From NCBI GenBank assembly GCA_031282225.1, contig JAITEC010000144.1:1-7761 (forward strand): a stretch of 7,761 nt of DNA, in the 5' to 3' direction. The notes beneath the pieces were generated by a model that saw only the letters and a program-made list of their open reading frames with translations, had not been told where the DNA came from and did no database searches. Position numbers and translations under genes: made by a program. Below are positions 1 to 6,234 of this stretch, in pieces (position 1 is the first letter of the stretch; the number at the start of each line of letters is the position of its first letter). Origin of the DNA: Oscillospiraceae bacterium (GTDB taxonomy: Bacteria; Bacillota; Clostridia; Oscillospirales; Oscillospiraceae).

Positions 1-1
1 C

Positions 2-601
2 GCCACGACGGACGTATATTCCATAGCCGCCGGGAATCCGCGCGACGGCGTGCACCTGCTAGGCCTGCGCGAACCTTACGCGAAGCGCACGGTTGAGGGC
101 GATTTGGGGCTGTACCACAACCTGGACACCCTCGCGGCCATCACCTGTGAAAATATGCCCGGCGTCGAGCGCGAGGAATTTGACCGATGCGTGCAGGAAC
201 TGCGCGCCGGTCTGTCGGCGCATACGGACGGGCGGCTGGCGCGCTGTCGGTTGCTGCTCGCCCGCTCGGCGGTGAGGGCGGCGGTCTACCGCCACTCAGG
301 CCGCGTCGAACCCGTGCACACGTCGGACGGAGAGGTGTGGATACAGCGCGGGAAAGACCTCGGGGGAGTGCGGCTTGTTATCGGTGCCGGCGGGCCGCTG
401 TCATTTTCGACCGACCCGCAGTTTGTCCTGGGCGGCGCCGCGGCTTCCCCCGACGAGCCCGGCGCGCTCGCGCCCAAGGCGCCGCGGTTTATGCTGGACA
501 CGCGGTATATACTGTTTGCGATTGGCCTGTTGTCGCTCAGCGAGCCGGAGGCGGCGCTGCGGATGGCGAAAAAGTACCTAAAGACCCTCCCGCTCGAATA
601 A
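2..601 (+). CDS. glmL: GlmL/MutL-family B12-mutase accessory protein, C-terminal part (5' end outside window)
   Basis: The frame is open through the left edge, so only the last 199 residues are visible. They match the C-terminal half of the GlmL/MutL family, which is usually about 460 residues long. Recognisable blocks are AKRTVEGDLGLY near the start, GKDLGGVRLVIGAGGPL in the middle (a glycine-rich ATPase-fold segment) and a final YILFAIGLLS followed by PEAALRMAKKYL. Family members are actin-like ATPases encoded beside adenosylcobalamin-dependent carbon-skeleton or amino mutases, and are thought to reactivate or assist them. Known settings are glutamate mutase (glmS-glmL-glmE, methylaspartate pathway) and clostridial ornithine degradation, where a GlmL relative accompanies ornithine aminomutase. 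The C-terminal half alone cannot decide between these; the genes to the left would. A GTG at 50 is only an internal valine codon, because similarity continues upstream of it (VYSIAAGNPRDG). The gene ends with TAA at 599-601, followed directly by an inverted repeat. Confidence 0.88.
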   Translation, partial: ATTDVYSIAAGNPRDGVHLLGLREPYAKRTVEGDLGLYHNLDTLAAITCENMPGVEREEFDRCVQELRAGLSAHTDGRLARCRLLLARSAVRAAVYRHSGRVEPVHTSDGEVWIQRGKDLGGVRLVIGAGGPLSFSTDPQFVLGGAAASPDEPGALAPKAPRFMLDTRYILFAIGLLSLSEPEAALRMAKKYLKTLPLE

Positions 602-602
602 A

Positions 603-633
603 GCGAATAAATCTCGCGAGAGAATTATTTCGC
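603..633 (+). other. Imperfect inverted repeat with internal palindrome after glmL
   Basis: Just after the glmL stop, GCGAATAA (603-610) faces TTATTTCGC (625-633), complementary apart from one extra base. The 10-base palindrome TCTCGCGAGA (612-621) lies between the arms. The RNA could form a modest hairpin at the 3' end of the glmL message. There is no T-run after it, so it is not a standard intrinsic terminator. It might stabilise the transcript end or be a DNA site for a dimeric protein. Function is not known. Confidence 0.35.
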
Positions 634-648
634 CGGGCGCTCATATAC

Positions 649-692
649 TGTATTGCTCCGGGCTCCTGCGGCGTCGTTGCCGGAGCAATACA
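649..692 (+). other. Perfect 13-bp inverted repeat (strong stem-loop) before the SSB gene
   Basis: TGTATTGCTCCGG (649-661) is exactly complementary to CCGGAGCAATACA (680-692), with an 18-base loop at 662-679. As RNA it would be a stable hairpin ending only six bases before the GGGGG Shine-Dalgarno run at 699-703 of the next gene. No T-tract follows (next bases TAGCGTGG), so a simple intrinsic terminator is unlikely. Possible roles are an mRNA structure controlling SSB translation, a processing site between glmL and SSB, or a dispersed repeat unit of this genome. A TATACT at 644-649 resembles a -10 box but has no matching -35. Confidence 0.6.
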
Positions 693-710
693 TAGCGTGG
701 GGGTCTTGAA

Positions 711-1337
711 TTGGAAAACACAGCAAACCGTGTGGAGTTGCACGGAATTCCGGCCGAGCAGCCGCGATTTTCGCATTTCGGGGGCGAGGAGAGTTTTTAC
801 ATATTCGCGCTCGACGTGCCCCGGCTCTCGGGCGTGTCCGATATTATCAACGTCGTGGCCGCCAGGTCAGATGTCAGCGCCCTGGAATCGTGCGACTTCA
901 TGCGCCGTGACATCGACGTGGAGGGCGAGTTGCGCTCGTTCAACAACACGAGTGGCGTTGGAAACCGGCTCGTTATAACTGTGCTCGCCAAAAAGCTCGG
1001 GTTCTCCCAGAATCCGGACAAAAACTACGTCCGCCTGACAGGTGCAATCTGCAAAAAGCCAAATCTGCGGCAAACGCCGCTTGGCAGCACGATATGCGAC
1101 CTGCTGCTCGCCGTCCCGAGGCGCTCGGGGCGAGCCGACTACCTACCGTGCATCGCGTGGGGCGACGTGGCGCAGTCCGCCGCCGCGCTGTCCCCGGGCG
1201 ACACCGTCTCGCTGGACGGCCGCATACAGAGCCGCAAATACGCCAAGACCGAGCCCGACGGCACCAGCACGGAACACACAGCCTTCGAGGTGTCCATAAA
1301 GACGCTGGAGCGCGAGGGGGACGCGGGCAGTTTTTGA
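711..1337 (+). CDS. Single-stranded-DNA-binding protein with two tandem OB-folds
   Basis: The 208-residue product belongs to the SSB/PriB-like OB-fold superfamily. The second half (about residues 106-200) is the clearer SSB domain: NYVRLTGAI, TPLGSTICDLLLAV, DYLPCIAWGD, LDGRIQSRKY and AFEVSIKTLE are hallmark strands. The first half (about residues 7-96) repeats the plan with NRVELHGI, YIFALDVPRLSG, VEGELRSFNN and NRLVITVLAKK, so the protein looks like an internal duplication. Similar proteins of just over 200 residues are known to me from Clostridia and are annotated only as SSB; their exact role next to the main Ssb is unclear. There is no acidic C-terminal tail of the DDDIPF type, so partner recruitment may differ from housekeeping SSB. 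The start is TTG at 711, chosen because GGGGG at 699-703 is seven bases upstream and the conserved first strand begins at residue 7. A 13-bp inverted repeat lies directly upstream. The gene ends with TGA at 1335-1337. Confidence 0.82.
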   Translation: MENTANRVELHGIPAEQPRFSHFGGEESFYIFALDVPRLSGVSDIINVVAARSDVSALESCDFMRRDIDVEGELRSFNNTSGVGNRLVITVLAKKLGFSQNPDKNYVRLTGAICKKPNLRQTPLGSTICDLLLAVPRRSGRADYLPCIAWGDVAQSAAALSPGDTVSLDGRIQSRKYAKTEPDGTSTEHTAFEVSIKTLEREGDAGSF

Positions 1338-1356
1338 GATGCAACTTGAAAAGCTG

Positions 1357-1385
1357 TTGAAATCACGCCTTTTTCATGCTACACT
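1357..1385 (+). promoter_or_regulatory. Likely sigma-A promoter for the ATPase gene
   Basis: TTGAAA (1357-1362) and TACACT (1380-1385) are separated by exactly 17 bases. They match the -35 and -10 consensus in 5 of 6 and 4 of 6 positions, with the most important -10 bases (T1, A2, T6) present. The predicted transcript start is near 1392. It lies between the SSB stop and the ATPase gene, suggesting that the ATPase is transcribed on its own. If correct, an ATG start at 1376 would lie upstream of the transcript. Confidence 0.5.
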
Positions 1386-2596
1386 TAGGCATTATAGGGG
1401 GTGGTTTTACGGTCTCGCGCAAACAGTATATGAACAAGCTCATCAAGATGGAGGGAGAGCATATAATCCGCGTTATCACGGGTATACGGCGCTGCGGCAA
1501 ATCCACGCTGCTTGCTATGTTTCAGGAGCACTTGATGCGCTGCGGTGTCGGCAGAGACCAAATCGTGTCCGTCAATTTTGAGGACTTGCGGTATGAACAT
1601 TTGCTTGACTACCGCAGGATGCACGAGTACGTGACGGAGCGGCTGGCGCCGGGGAAAAAATCTTACGTATTCCTGGACGAGGTTCAAAACGTACCGGAAT
1701 TCCAGCGCGCGGTGGACAGTCTGTATATCAGGGGCGACGTGGAGGTGTATATCACCGGCTCCAACGCGCATATGCTCTCCGGCGATTTGGCGACGCTGCT
1801 CTCCGGGAGGTATATCGAAATCAATATGTTGCCGCTGTCTTTCGCGGAATATTACGAACTGAAAGGCGGGGGCGACAGGCGCGACGCTTTCACGGCGTAT
1901 TATAGATACGGCGCGTTCCCTCAGGCGGCGCTCATCGCCGACGACGGGGTGCGCTCCGACTATATTCGCGGCATATACAGCACCGTGCTGTTAAAGGACA
2001 TCATAGCGAGAAAAAAAATAGCCGACGCGGAGCTCTTGGAGAGCGTGGCGCGGTTTTTGCTGGACAATATCGGCAACGTGGTGTCTCCGAACAAGATCGC
2101 GAACAGCCTGACGTCATTCGGGCGGAAGACGGCCGCGTCCACAGTGGAAAGCTACTTGTCCGCGCTGATGGACGCGTATATTCTGTACAAAGTGACGCGA
2201 TATGACGTGAGAGGCAAACAGAACCTCAGGTCGCTGGAGAAATATTACACGGCGGACGTCAGCCTGCGCCGCCTCGTCCTCGGCGAGGCTCCACGCGACA
2301 TCGGGCGGATACTGGAGAACATAGTATATCTGGAACTTATCCGGCGCGGGTACGATGTGCGGGTCGGCAAAATGGGGGAAAAAGAGATCGACTTCGTGGC
2401 GGCCTCTGGCGATCAAAAGATATACTATCAAGTGGCTGCCAGTGCGCTCGATCCCGCGACGTTCGAGCGCGAATTCGCGCCTCTGCGGAGCGTTAGGGAC
2501 CACTACCCTAAATTTGTCTTAACGATGGACGATATCCCCTTCGGCGAGGACGGCATCCGGCAGATGAATATAATTGATTTTTTGATGGAAGGATAA
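1376..2596 (+). CDS. AAA-type ATPase with C-terminal DUF4143 domain (start uncertain)
   Basis: Numbered from the ATG at 1376, the 406-residue frame has a Walker A motif GIRRCGKST (36-44), a Walker B strand YVFLDE (97-102), a sensor-like ITGSNA (126-131) and the family signature LLSGRYIEI plus LPLSFAEYY (about 141-160). The DUF4143 part covers about 195-355, with ENIVYLELIRRGYDV, KEIDFVA and YYQVA. The last two recall a PD-(D/E)XK nuclease core in which the usual lysine is Q352. The family is common and often multicopy in anaerobes and archaea. It is an ATP-binding P-loop group of unknown physiological role, sometimes called archaeal-type or ATPase-DUF4143 proteins. Family members normally begin just before an R-K-x-Y motif, here SRKQY at 14-18. 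The ATG at 1430 would cut this motif off, whereas 1376 has no ribosome-binding site and lies in a probable -10 region. The true start may be the codon at 1409. I list 1376 as the only canonical start keeping the motif. The gene converges on rnfB, 57 bases away. Codon use (frequent ATA) resembles its neighbours. Confidence 0.85.
   Translation: MLHLGIIGGGFTVSRKQYMNKLIKMEGEHIIRVITGIRRCGKSTLLAMFQEHLMRCGVGRDQIVSVNFEDLRYEHLLDYRRMHEYVTERLAPGKKSYVFLDEVQNVPEFQRAVDSLYIRGDVEVYITGSNAHMLSGDLATLLSGRYIEINMLPLSFAEYYELKGGGDRRDAFTAYYRYGAFPQAALIADDGVRSDYIRGIYSTVLLKDIIARKKIADAELLESVARFLLDNIGNVVSPNKIANSLTSFGRKTAASTVESYLSALMDAYILYKVTRYDVRGKQNLRSLEKYYTADVSLRRLVLGEAPRDIGRILENIVYLELIRRGYDVRVGKMGEKEIDFVAASGDQKIYYQVAASALDPATFEREFAPLRSVRDHYPKFVLTMDDIPFGEDGIRQMNIIDFLMEG
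1396..1405 (+). promoter_or_regulatory. Strong Shine-Dalgarno sequence bearing on the ATPase start
   Basis: AGGGGGTGGT closely resembles the full AGGAGGTGAT complement of the 16S rRNA end. Counting from the end of the six-base core (1401), the best-spaced codon lies seven bases on, at 1409-1411. That codon is in frame but reads ACG instead of ATG. The nearest canonical start downstream, ATG at 1430, is too far for normal pairing with this site. Confidence 0.55.
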
Positions 2597-2653
2597 AGCG
2601 TCTTGGGCACGCAAGAGCCGTTTGGATAATTAGTGAAATACTACGGTTTGGCC

Positions 2654-3472
2654 TTATCCCGCGTTTCTAAATATCCCCGCGTAGCTCGCGCGGCGGATGC
2701 ACTTTGTCGTGCAAACTTCGGCGCACTTGCCGCAGCCGCCGCACTTTTCGTAGTCGATGCGCGCGAGGTTATCAACTACGGCGATTGCCCCGTTCGGGCA
2801 CTCGCGCTCGCATTTTTTGCAGCCTATGCAGCCGTTTGAACACTTTTTTCGTATTGCGGCGCCTTTTTCGAGGTTGCTGCACGTCACGACGGTCGTTATG
2901 ACGTCGGCCTGCGTGTATATCACTTTGTTCGGGCAGGTCTTCGCGCACAGACCGCAGCCGGTGCACAGGCGCGTGTTTATGCGCGCTAAGTTGTCCTCTA
3001 TGCAGATGGCGCCGTTTGGGCAGACGGCGGCGCAGTCGCCAAAGCCGAGGCAGCCGTACGCGCAGGCGCCGCGGCCGCCGTACAGCAGCTTTGCCGCCAC
3101 GCACGTCGCCACGCCCTGGTATGCCATCTTGTCGCGCGTGTTCTCCGAAGTGCCGCAGCAGTGCACCACGGCCACGCGCTCCACCACATCCACAAAGCCA
3201 ACGCCCAATATCTCGCCGACCTGCCGCGAAACAGGGTCGCCCCCCGGGATGCACAGGTTCGTCGCCGTGCCGCCGGCGGCGAGCGCCGCCGCGTAACCGT
3301 CGCAGCCCGCAAAGCCGCACGCCCCGCAGTTTGCGCCGGGGAGACACTCGCGCAGGCTGACGAGTCGCTCGTCGACCGCGACGGCCATTACTTTAGACGC
3401 AACTGCCAGCATGACGGCGCACAGTATCCCTATAGCCGTGACGGACACAACCGCCAGTAAAATGCCGCTCAT
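2654..3472 (-). CDS. rnfB: Rnf complex iron-sulfur subunit B (ferredoxin-oxidising side)
   Basis: This 272-residue protein is the subunit thought to receive electrons from reduced ferredoxin in the cytoplasm. It has one N-terminal membrane helix (about residues 4-30). The RnfB-type cluster domain follows, with C49, C52, C57 and C74 in the NCGACGFAGCDGY context. A family-typical stretch (VVHCCG, YQGVATC) leads to four ferredoxin-like cysteine sets: C137/141/147/151, C170/173/176/180, C215/218/221/225 and C244/247/250/254. The last set lacks the usual proline after its fourth cysteine (CTTKC). Up to five [4Fe-4S] clusters are therefore plausible from motifs alone. It is the last gene of the operon, 15 bases after rnfA, with GGGGG (3487-3483 on the minus strand) ten bases before the ATG. 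It ends with TAA facing the convergent ATPase gene, and I see no convincing terminator in the gap. Confidence 0.96.
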   Translation of the reverse strand: MSGILLAVVSVTAIGILCAVMLAVASKVMAVAVDERLVSLRECLPGANCGACGFAGCDGYAAALAAGGTATNLCIPGGDPVSRQVGEILGVGFVDVVERVAVVHCCGTSENTRDKMAYQGVATCVAAKLLYGGRGACAYGCLGFGDCAAVCPNGAICIEDNLARINTRLCTGCGLCAKTCPNKVIYTQADVITTVVTCSNLEKGAAIRKKCSNGCIGCKKCERECPNGAIAVVDNLARIDYEKCGGCGKCAEVCTTKCIRRASYAGIFRNAG

Positions 3473-3487
3473 ATACCGTTATCCCCC

Positions 3488-4087
3488 TTATTGTCCGAAC
3501 AGATTCTCGATGACCCCGTTGAAGCCGAAGAATGACAGCGAGAGTATCGCCGCCGAGATGAGCGTTATCGGCAGCCCGGCAAAGGACTCCGGGGGCTCGC
3601 TGTCCTCCGTGTGACCGCGCACGCCGGAGAATATCACCATTGCCAGGAAGAAGCCAAGGCCGGATCCGAACGCGTTCACGAGCGACTCCGCGAAGCCGTA
3701 CCCCTTGTTTATGTTAGCTATTGTGACGCCCAGAACCGCGCAGTTTGTGGTGATGAGGGGCAAATACACGCCGAGAGCCGAGTAAAGGCTCTTTACGTAC
3801 TTCTTGAGCGCTATCTCCACGAGCTGCACGAGCGCCGCTATGACGAGTATGAACACAATGGTTTGGAGGTATCCCATGCCGTTGGGCACGAGCAGGTACA
3901 TCTGTATGGGCCACGTGACAGCCGTGGACATGAGCATTACGAATATGACGGCGATGCTCATGCCCGTCGCGCTGCCGAGTTCCTTGGACACGCCCAAAAA
4001 TGGGCATATCCCCAGAAACTGGCGCAGCACGTAATTGTTTACGAGCACTGCGCTCAATAATATGATTACAAGCCCTCTGAAGTCCAT
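3488..4087 (-). CDS. rnfA: Rnf complex integral membrane subunit A
   Basis: This 199-residue, very hydrophobic protein has about six membrane helices and the normal family length. Hallmarks are LVNNYVLRQFLGICPFLGVS near the N-terminus and YLPLITTNCAVLG in the middle. C28 and C116 in these two segments correspond to the cysteines that, in Rnf/Nqr structures, help hold an intramembrane [2Fe-2S] cluster shared between RnfA and RnfE. The subunit forms part of the ion-translocating core and is related to RnfE with opposite topology. The start ATG lies six bases after the rnfE stop. An AGGA is four bases upstream and a stronger GGGGAGG lies further back inside the end of rnfE, so translation is probably coupled. 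Confidence 0.96.
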   Translation of the reverse strand: MDFRGLVIILLSAVLVNNYVLRQFLGICPFLGVSKELGSATGMSIAVIFVMLMSTAVTWPIQMYLLVPNGMGYLQTIVFILVIAALVQLVEIALKKYVKSLYSALGVYLPLITTNCAVLGVTIANINKGYGFAESLVNAFGSGLGFFLAMVIFSGVRGHTEDSEPPESFAGLPITLISAAILSLSFFGFNGVIENLFGQ

Positions 4088-4093
4088 TTCGTC

Positions 4094-4774
4094 CTATGCC
4101 TCCCCTGTGCCCGGCTGGATTTTTCCGCACGCCTCGGCTGACGGGCAGCCCGCGCATCCGGTTGCCTCTATTTTGAGATTTCTGCCGCGCGCCTTGGAAA
4201 TCTTGTTGACGAGCGCTATCAGGCAGCCGAATATGACGAACCCCCCCGGCGCCAACGTCAATACGGAGATGTTGTTGTCGTAGAGGACGGGGATCCTAAA
4301 GCCCATCCATGTCCCGTTGCCAAAGGACTCGCGTATTGTCGCCATGACGAGCAGCGTCAGCGTGAAGCCGAGACCCATGCCTATGGCGTCGAGCGCGGAC
4401 GCCCCCACGCCGTTCTTGTTCGCGAACATCTCCGCCCTGCCCAGGATAATGCAGTTTACAACGATGAGCGGCAGGTATATCCCGAGCGCCTGGAACAGCG
4501 TGTACGAGTATGCCTCCACTATCATCTGCACCACCGTGACGAAGCCGGCTATGAGCACTACGTAGCACGGTATGCGGACCTTGTCGGGGATGACGTTGCG
4601 CAGCAGCGATATAGCGACGTTAGACCCCAGCAGCACCGCCGTCGCGGCGAGACCCATGCCTATGGCGCTGCTCGCCTGCGTCGATATGGCGAGAGTGGGG
4701 CATGTGCCGAGCACCAGCACCAGCACAGGGTTCTCGCGCACGAACCCCTTTGTTAGATTAGACAGCTTTCCCAT
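4094..4774 (-). CDS. rnfE: Rnf complex integral membrane subunit E with cysteine-bearing tail
   Basis: The 226-residue protein has about six membrane helices. Family marks are FVRENPVLVLVLGTCPTLA near the start and GIYLPLIVVNCIILGRAEMF in the middle. C25 and C108 are the equivalents of the RnfA cysteines that ligate the shared intramembrane [2Fe-2S] cluster. After the last helix (ends near residue 192) comes a soluble tail of about 35 residues containing GCAGCPSAEAC, with C207, C210 and C216. This tail is not part of the core fold and could bind a metal or form disulfides. The start ATG directly abuts the rnfG stop (TGA then ATG). GGGGAGG is eight bases upstream, inside the end of rnfG, indicating coupled translation. 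Of its 20 isoleucine codons, 12 are ATA. Confidence 0.96.
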   Translation of the reverse strand: MGKLSNLTKGFVRENPVLVLVLGTCPTLAISTQASSAIGMGLAATAVLLGSNVAISLLRNVIPDKVRIPCYVVLIAGFVTVVQMIVEAYSYTLFQALGIYLPLIVVNCIILGRAEMFANKNGVGASALDAIGMGLGFTLTLLVMATIRESFGNGTWMGFRIPVLYDNNISVLTLAPGGFVIFGCLIALVNKISKARGRNLKIEATGCAGCPSAEACGKIQPGTGEA

Positions 4775-5296
4775 TCACGCCGCCTCCCCATTCAAAATTT
4801 CATACGCCTCAAACGCGGCGCCGACAGCGGCCAGGTACGCCCTTGAGGAGATTGTGGCGCCGGAGATCGCCTGCACGCCGTCCAGGTTCGCCTGCCCGGG
4901 GAACTGGCTCTCGAAGTCCGGTTCTGTTATCTTCGCGCCCATGCCCTCCGTCTCGGAGTGCGACAGCGTCTTGACGGCGGTTATCGCGCCGGCGCTGTCT
5001 ATGCCTATTATCATGCTTATATCGCCGCCGTAGCCGCTCGTGAGCAGCATGAACACGTAGCCCGCGCCGTTAGCCGCCCTGTAAGCCTCCGTTACGGCGG
5101 CCGGAACACCGCCGACGTCAAGCGGCTCGAACACGTCGGCCTCTTGCAGCACTTCCTTCTGCGCCACCAGCGCCCGCTCCCGCGACGCGGCGGCGATGAC
5201 GGGCGAGGTGATGCTGTTGGTGACTGCCAGCGCGCCCGATATTACGAGGCATATGACCGTGAGCGCCGCAACGGGCGCGACAAAATCCTTCATCAT
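4775..5296 (-). CDS. rnfG: Rnf complex FMN-binding subunit G
   Basis: This 173-residue protein has one N-terminal membrane helix (about 5-27) followed by an extracytoplasmic FMN-binding domain: GYVFMLLTSGYGG, ETEGMGAKI and VQAISGATISS. T148 in SGATIS is the expected residue for covalent FMN attachment by the flavin transferase ApbE, which is not encoded in this window. The subunit relays electrons across the membrane between iron-sulfur and flavin centres. At 173 residues it is at the short end for the family. The frame stays open far upstream, but that part overlaps rnfD in another register and is not coding. The start is the ATG at 5296, overlapping the rnfD stop as ATGA. GGAGGT (5310-5305) is eight bases upstream. 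A second ATG follows immediately and could also serve. Confidence 0.95.
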   Translation of the reverse strand: MMKDFVAPVAALTVICLVISGALAVTNSITSPVIAAASRERALVAQKEVLQEADVFEPLDVGGVPAAVTEAYRAANGAGYVFMLLTSGYGGDISMIIGIDSAGAITAVKTLSHSETEGMGAKITEPDFESQFPGQANLDGVQAISGATISSRAYLAAVGAAFEAYEILNGEAA

Positions 5297-6234
5297 GTCC
5301 TCGCACCTCCAAACGCTTTCCTCATAGTCAGCTTGTTGATATACGGCGTCACGATGTTCATGAGGAGTATCGAGTACGACACGCCCTCGGGGTAGCTGCC
5401 GTATACGCGTATAATAGTGGTCAGCGCTCCGGCGCCGATGCCGAAGATGAGGCGCCCCAGAGAGGTCTGCGGCGTTGTGACATAGTCCGTCGCCATGAAT
5501 ATGGCGCCGAGGAACAGCCCGCCGGAGAACACCTGGTACACGGGCTCGCGCCCGAGCAGCGCCGTGAACGCCAGCACTGTAAGTATGAAAGTGACGGGCG
5601 TGTGCCACGAGATTATCTTGCGCGCTACTAGGTATATACCGCCTATGGCGAGCGCTATGGCGCTCGTCTCGCCGATGCAGCCGCCGCGCAAGCCGAGTAT
5701 CATATCTCGCAGCGGCGGCAGCGAGTCGGCCGCGCCGCGCGCTATCATTGTCAGCGGCGTGGCGCCTGTCACGGCGTCGAGCGTCTTGGCGAACAGCCCG
5801 CCGCCGCCCGTCCATGTCGTCATAGTAGTCGAGAACGCCAAAAACATCACTATGCGCGCCGTTATAGCCGGGTTGGCGAAATTCTTGCCTAAGCCCCCGA
5901 ACAGCTGCTTGACCAGGACGATGGCGACTGCCCCGCCGAAAGCCGCCTGCCACAGGGGTATACTGACAGGCAGGTTGAACGCGAGCAGTATGCCCGTGAC
6001 GCTTGCCGACATATCGCCCACCGTCAGCCCGCGCTTCACCAATCTCTCAAACGCCGCCTCGAATATGTTGCACGACAGCACGCACACCAAAACTATAAGC
6101 AAGGCTCTCGCCCCGAATATGACGACGGACGCCACAAGCGCCGGAACGAGCGCGATTATCACATCGAGCATTATCCACCGCGTCGAGACCCTGTCGCGTA
6201 TGTGCGGGGATACGGATACCGTCAGTTCGTTCAT
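5293..6234 (-). CDS. rnfD: Rnf complex membrane flavoprotein subunit D
   Basis: The 313-residue polytopic membrane protein opens with the family-typical SVSPHIRDRVSTRWIM. It contains KNFANPAITARI (118-129), the flavin-attachment segment DAVTGATPLT with T159 as the likely covalent FMN site, FMATDYVTTPQTSLG (246-260) and PEGVSYSILLMNIVTPYI (282-299). It is one of the two covalent flavoproteins of the complex and part of the ion-pumping core. The open frame extends upstream to 6486, but that region is the 3' end of rnfC in another register, so the start is placed at ATG 6234. This gives the ATGA overlap with the rnfC stop, and GAGG and GGGGG sequences lie 4 and 9 bases upstream. The C-terminal end overlaps the rnfG start in the same way. 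The length is typical. Confidence 0.96.
   Translation of the reverse strand: MNELTVSVSPHIRDRVSTRWIMLDVIIALVPALVASVVIFGARALLIVLVCVLSCNIFEAAFERLVKRGLTVGDMSASVTGILLAFNLPVSIPLWQAAFGGAVAIVLVKQLFGGLGKNFANPAITARIVMFLAFSTTMTTWTGGGGLFAKTLDAVTGATPLTMIARGAADSLPPLRDMILGLRGGCIGETSAIALAIGGIYLVARKIISWHTPVTFILTVLAFTALLGREPVYQVFSGGLFLGAIFMATDYVTTPQTSLGRLIFGIGAGALTTIIRVYGSYPEGVSYSILLMNIVTPYINKLTMRKAFGGART

Noticed and set aside
644..649. TATACT as a -10 box for the SSB gene
   Set aside because: No -35-like hexamer lies 16-18 bases upstream and there is no extended -10 TG. A start there would also begin inside the left arm of the inverted repeat.
187..978. A 263-codon open frame on the plus strand running through glmL, the gap and the SSB gene
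   Set aside because: It overlaps two recognised genes in another register, spans an intergenic region with inverted repeats, and its translation is rich in Arg, Ala and Gly with no family resemblance. It is a product of high GC content.
2757..3296. A 179-codon plus-strand frame antisense to rnfB
   Set aside because: It lies wholly within rnfB, which has all its cysteine motifs on the other strand. The antisense translation shows no recognisable motif or ribosome-binding site.
5297..5953. Upstream extension of the rnfG frame
   Set aside because: The bases encode rnfD in another register. RnfG similarity and its membrane helix begin at the ATG at 5296, which has a good Shine-Dalgarno sequence.
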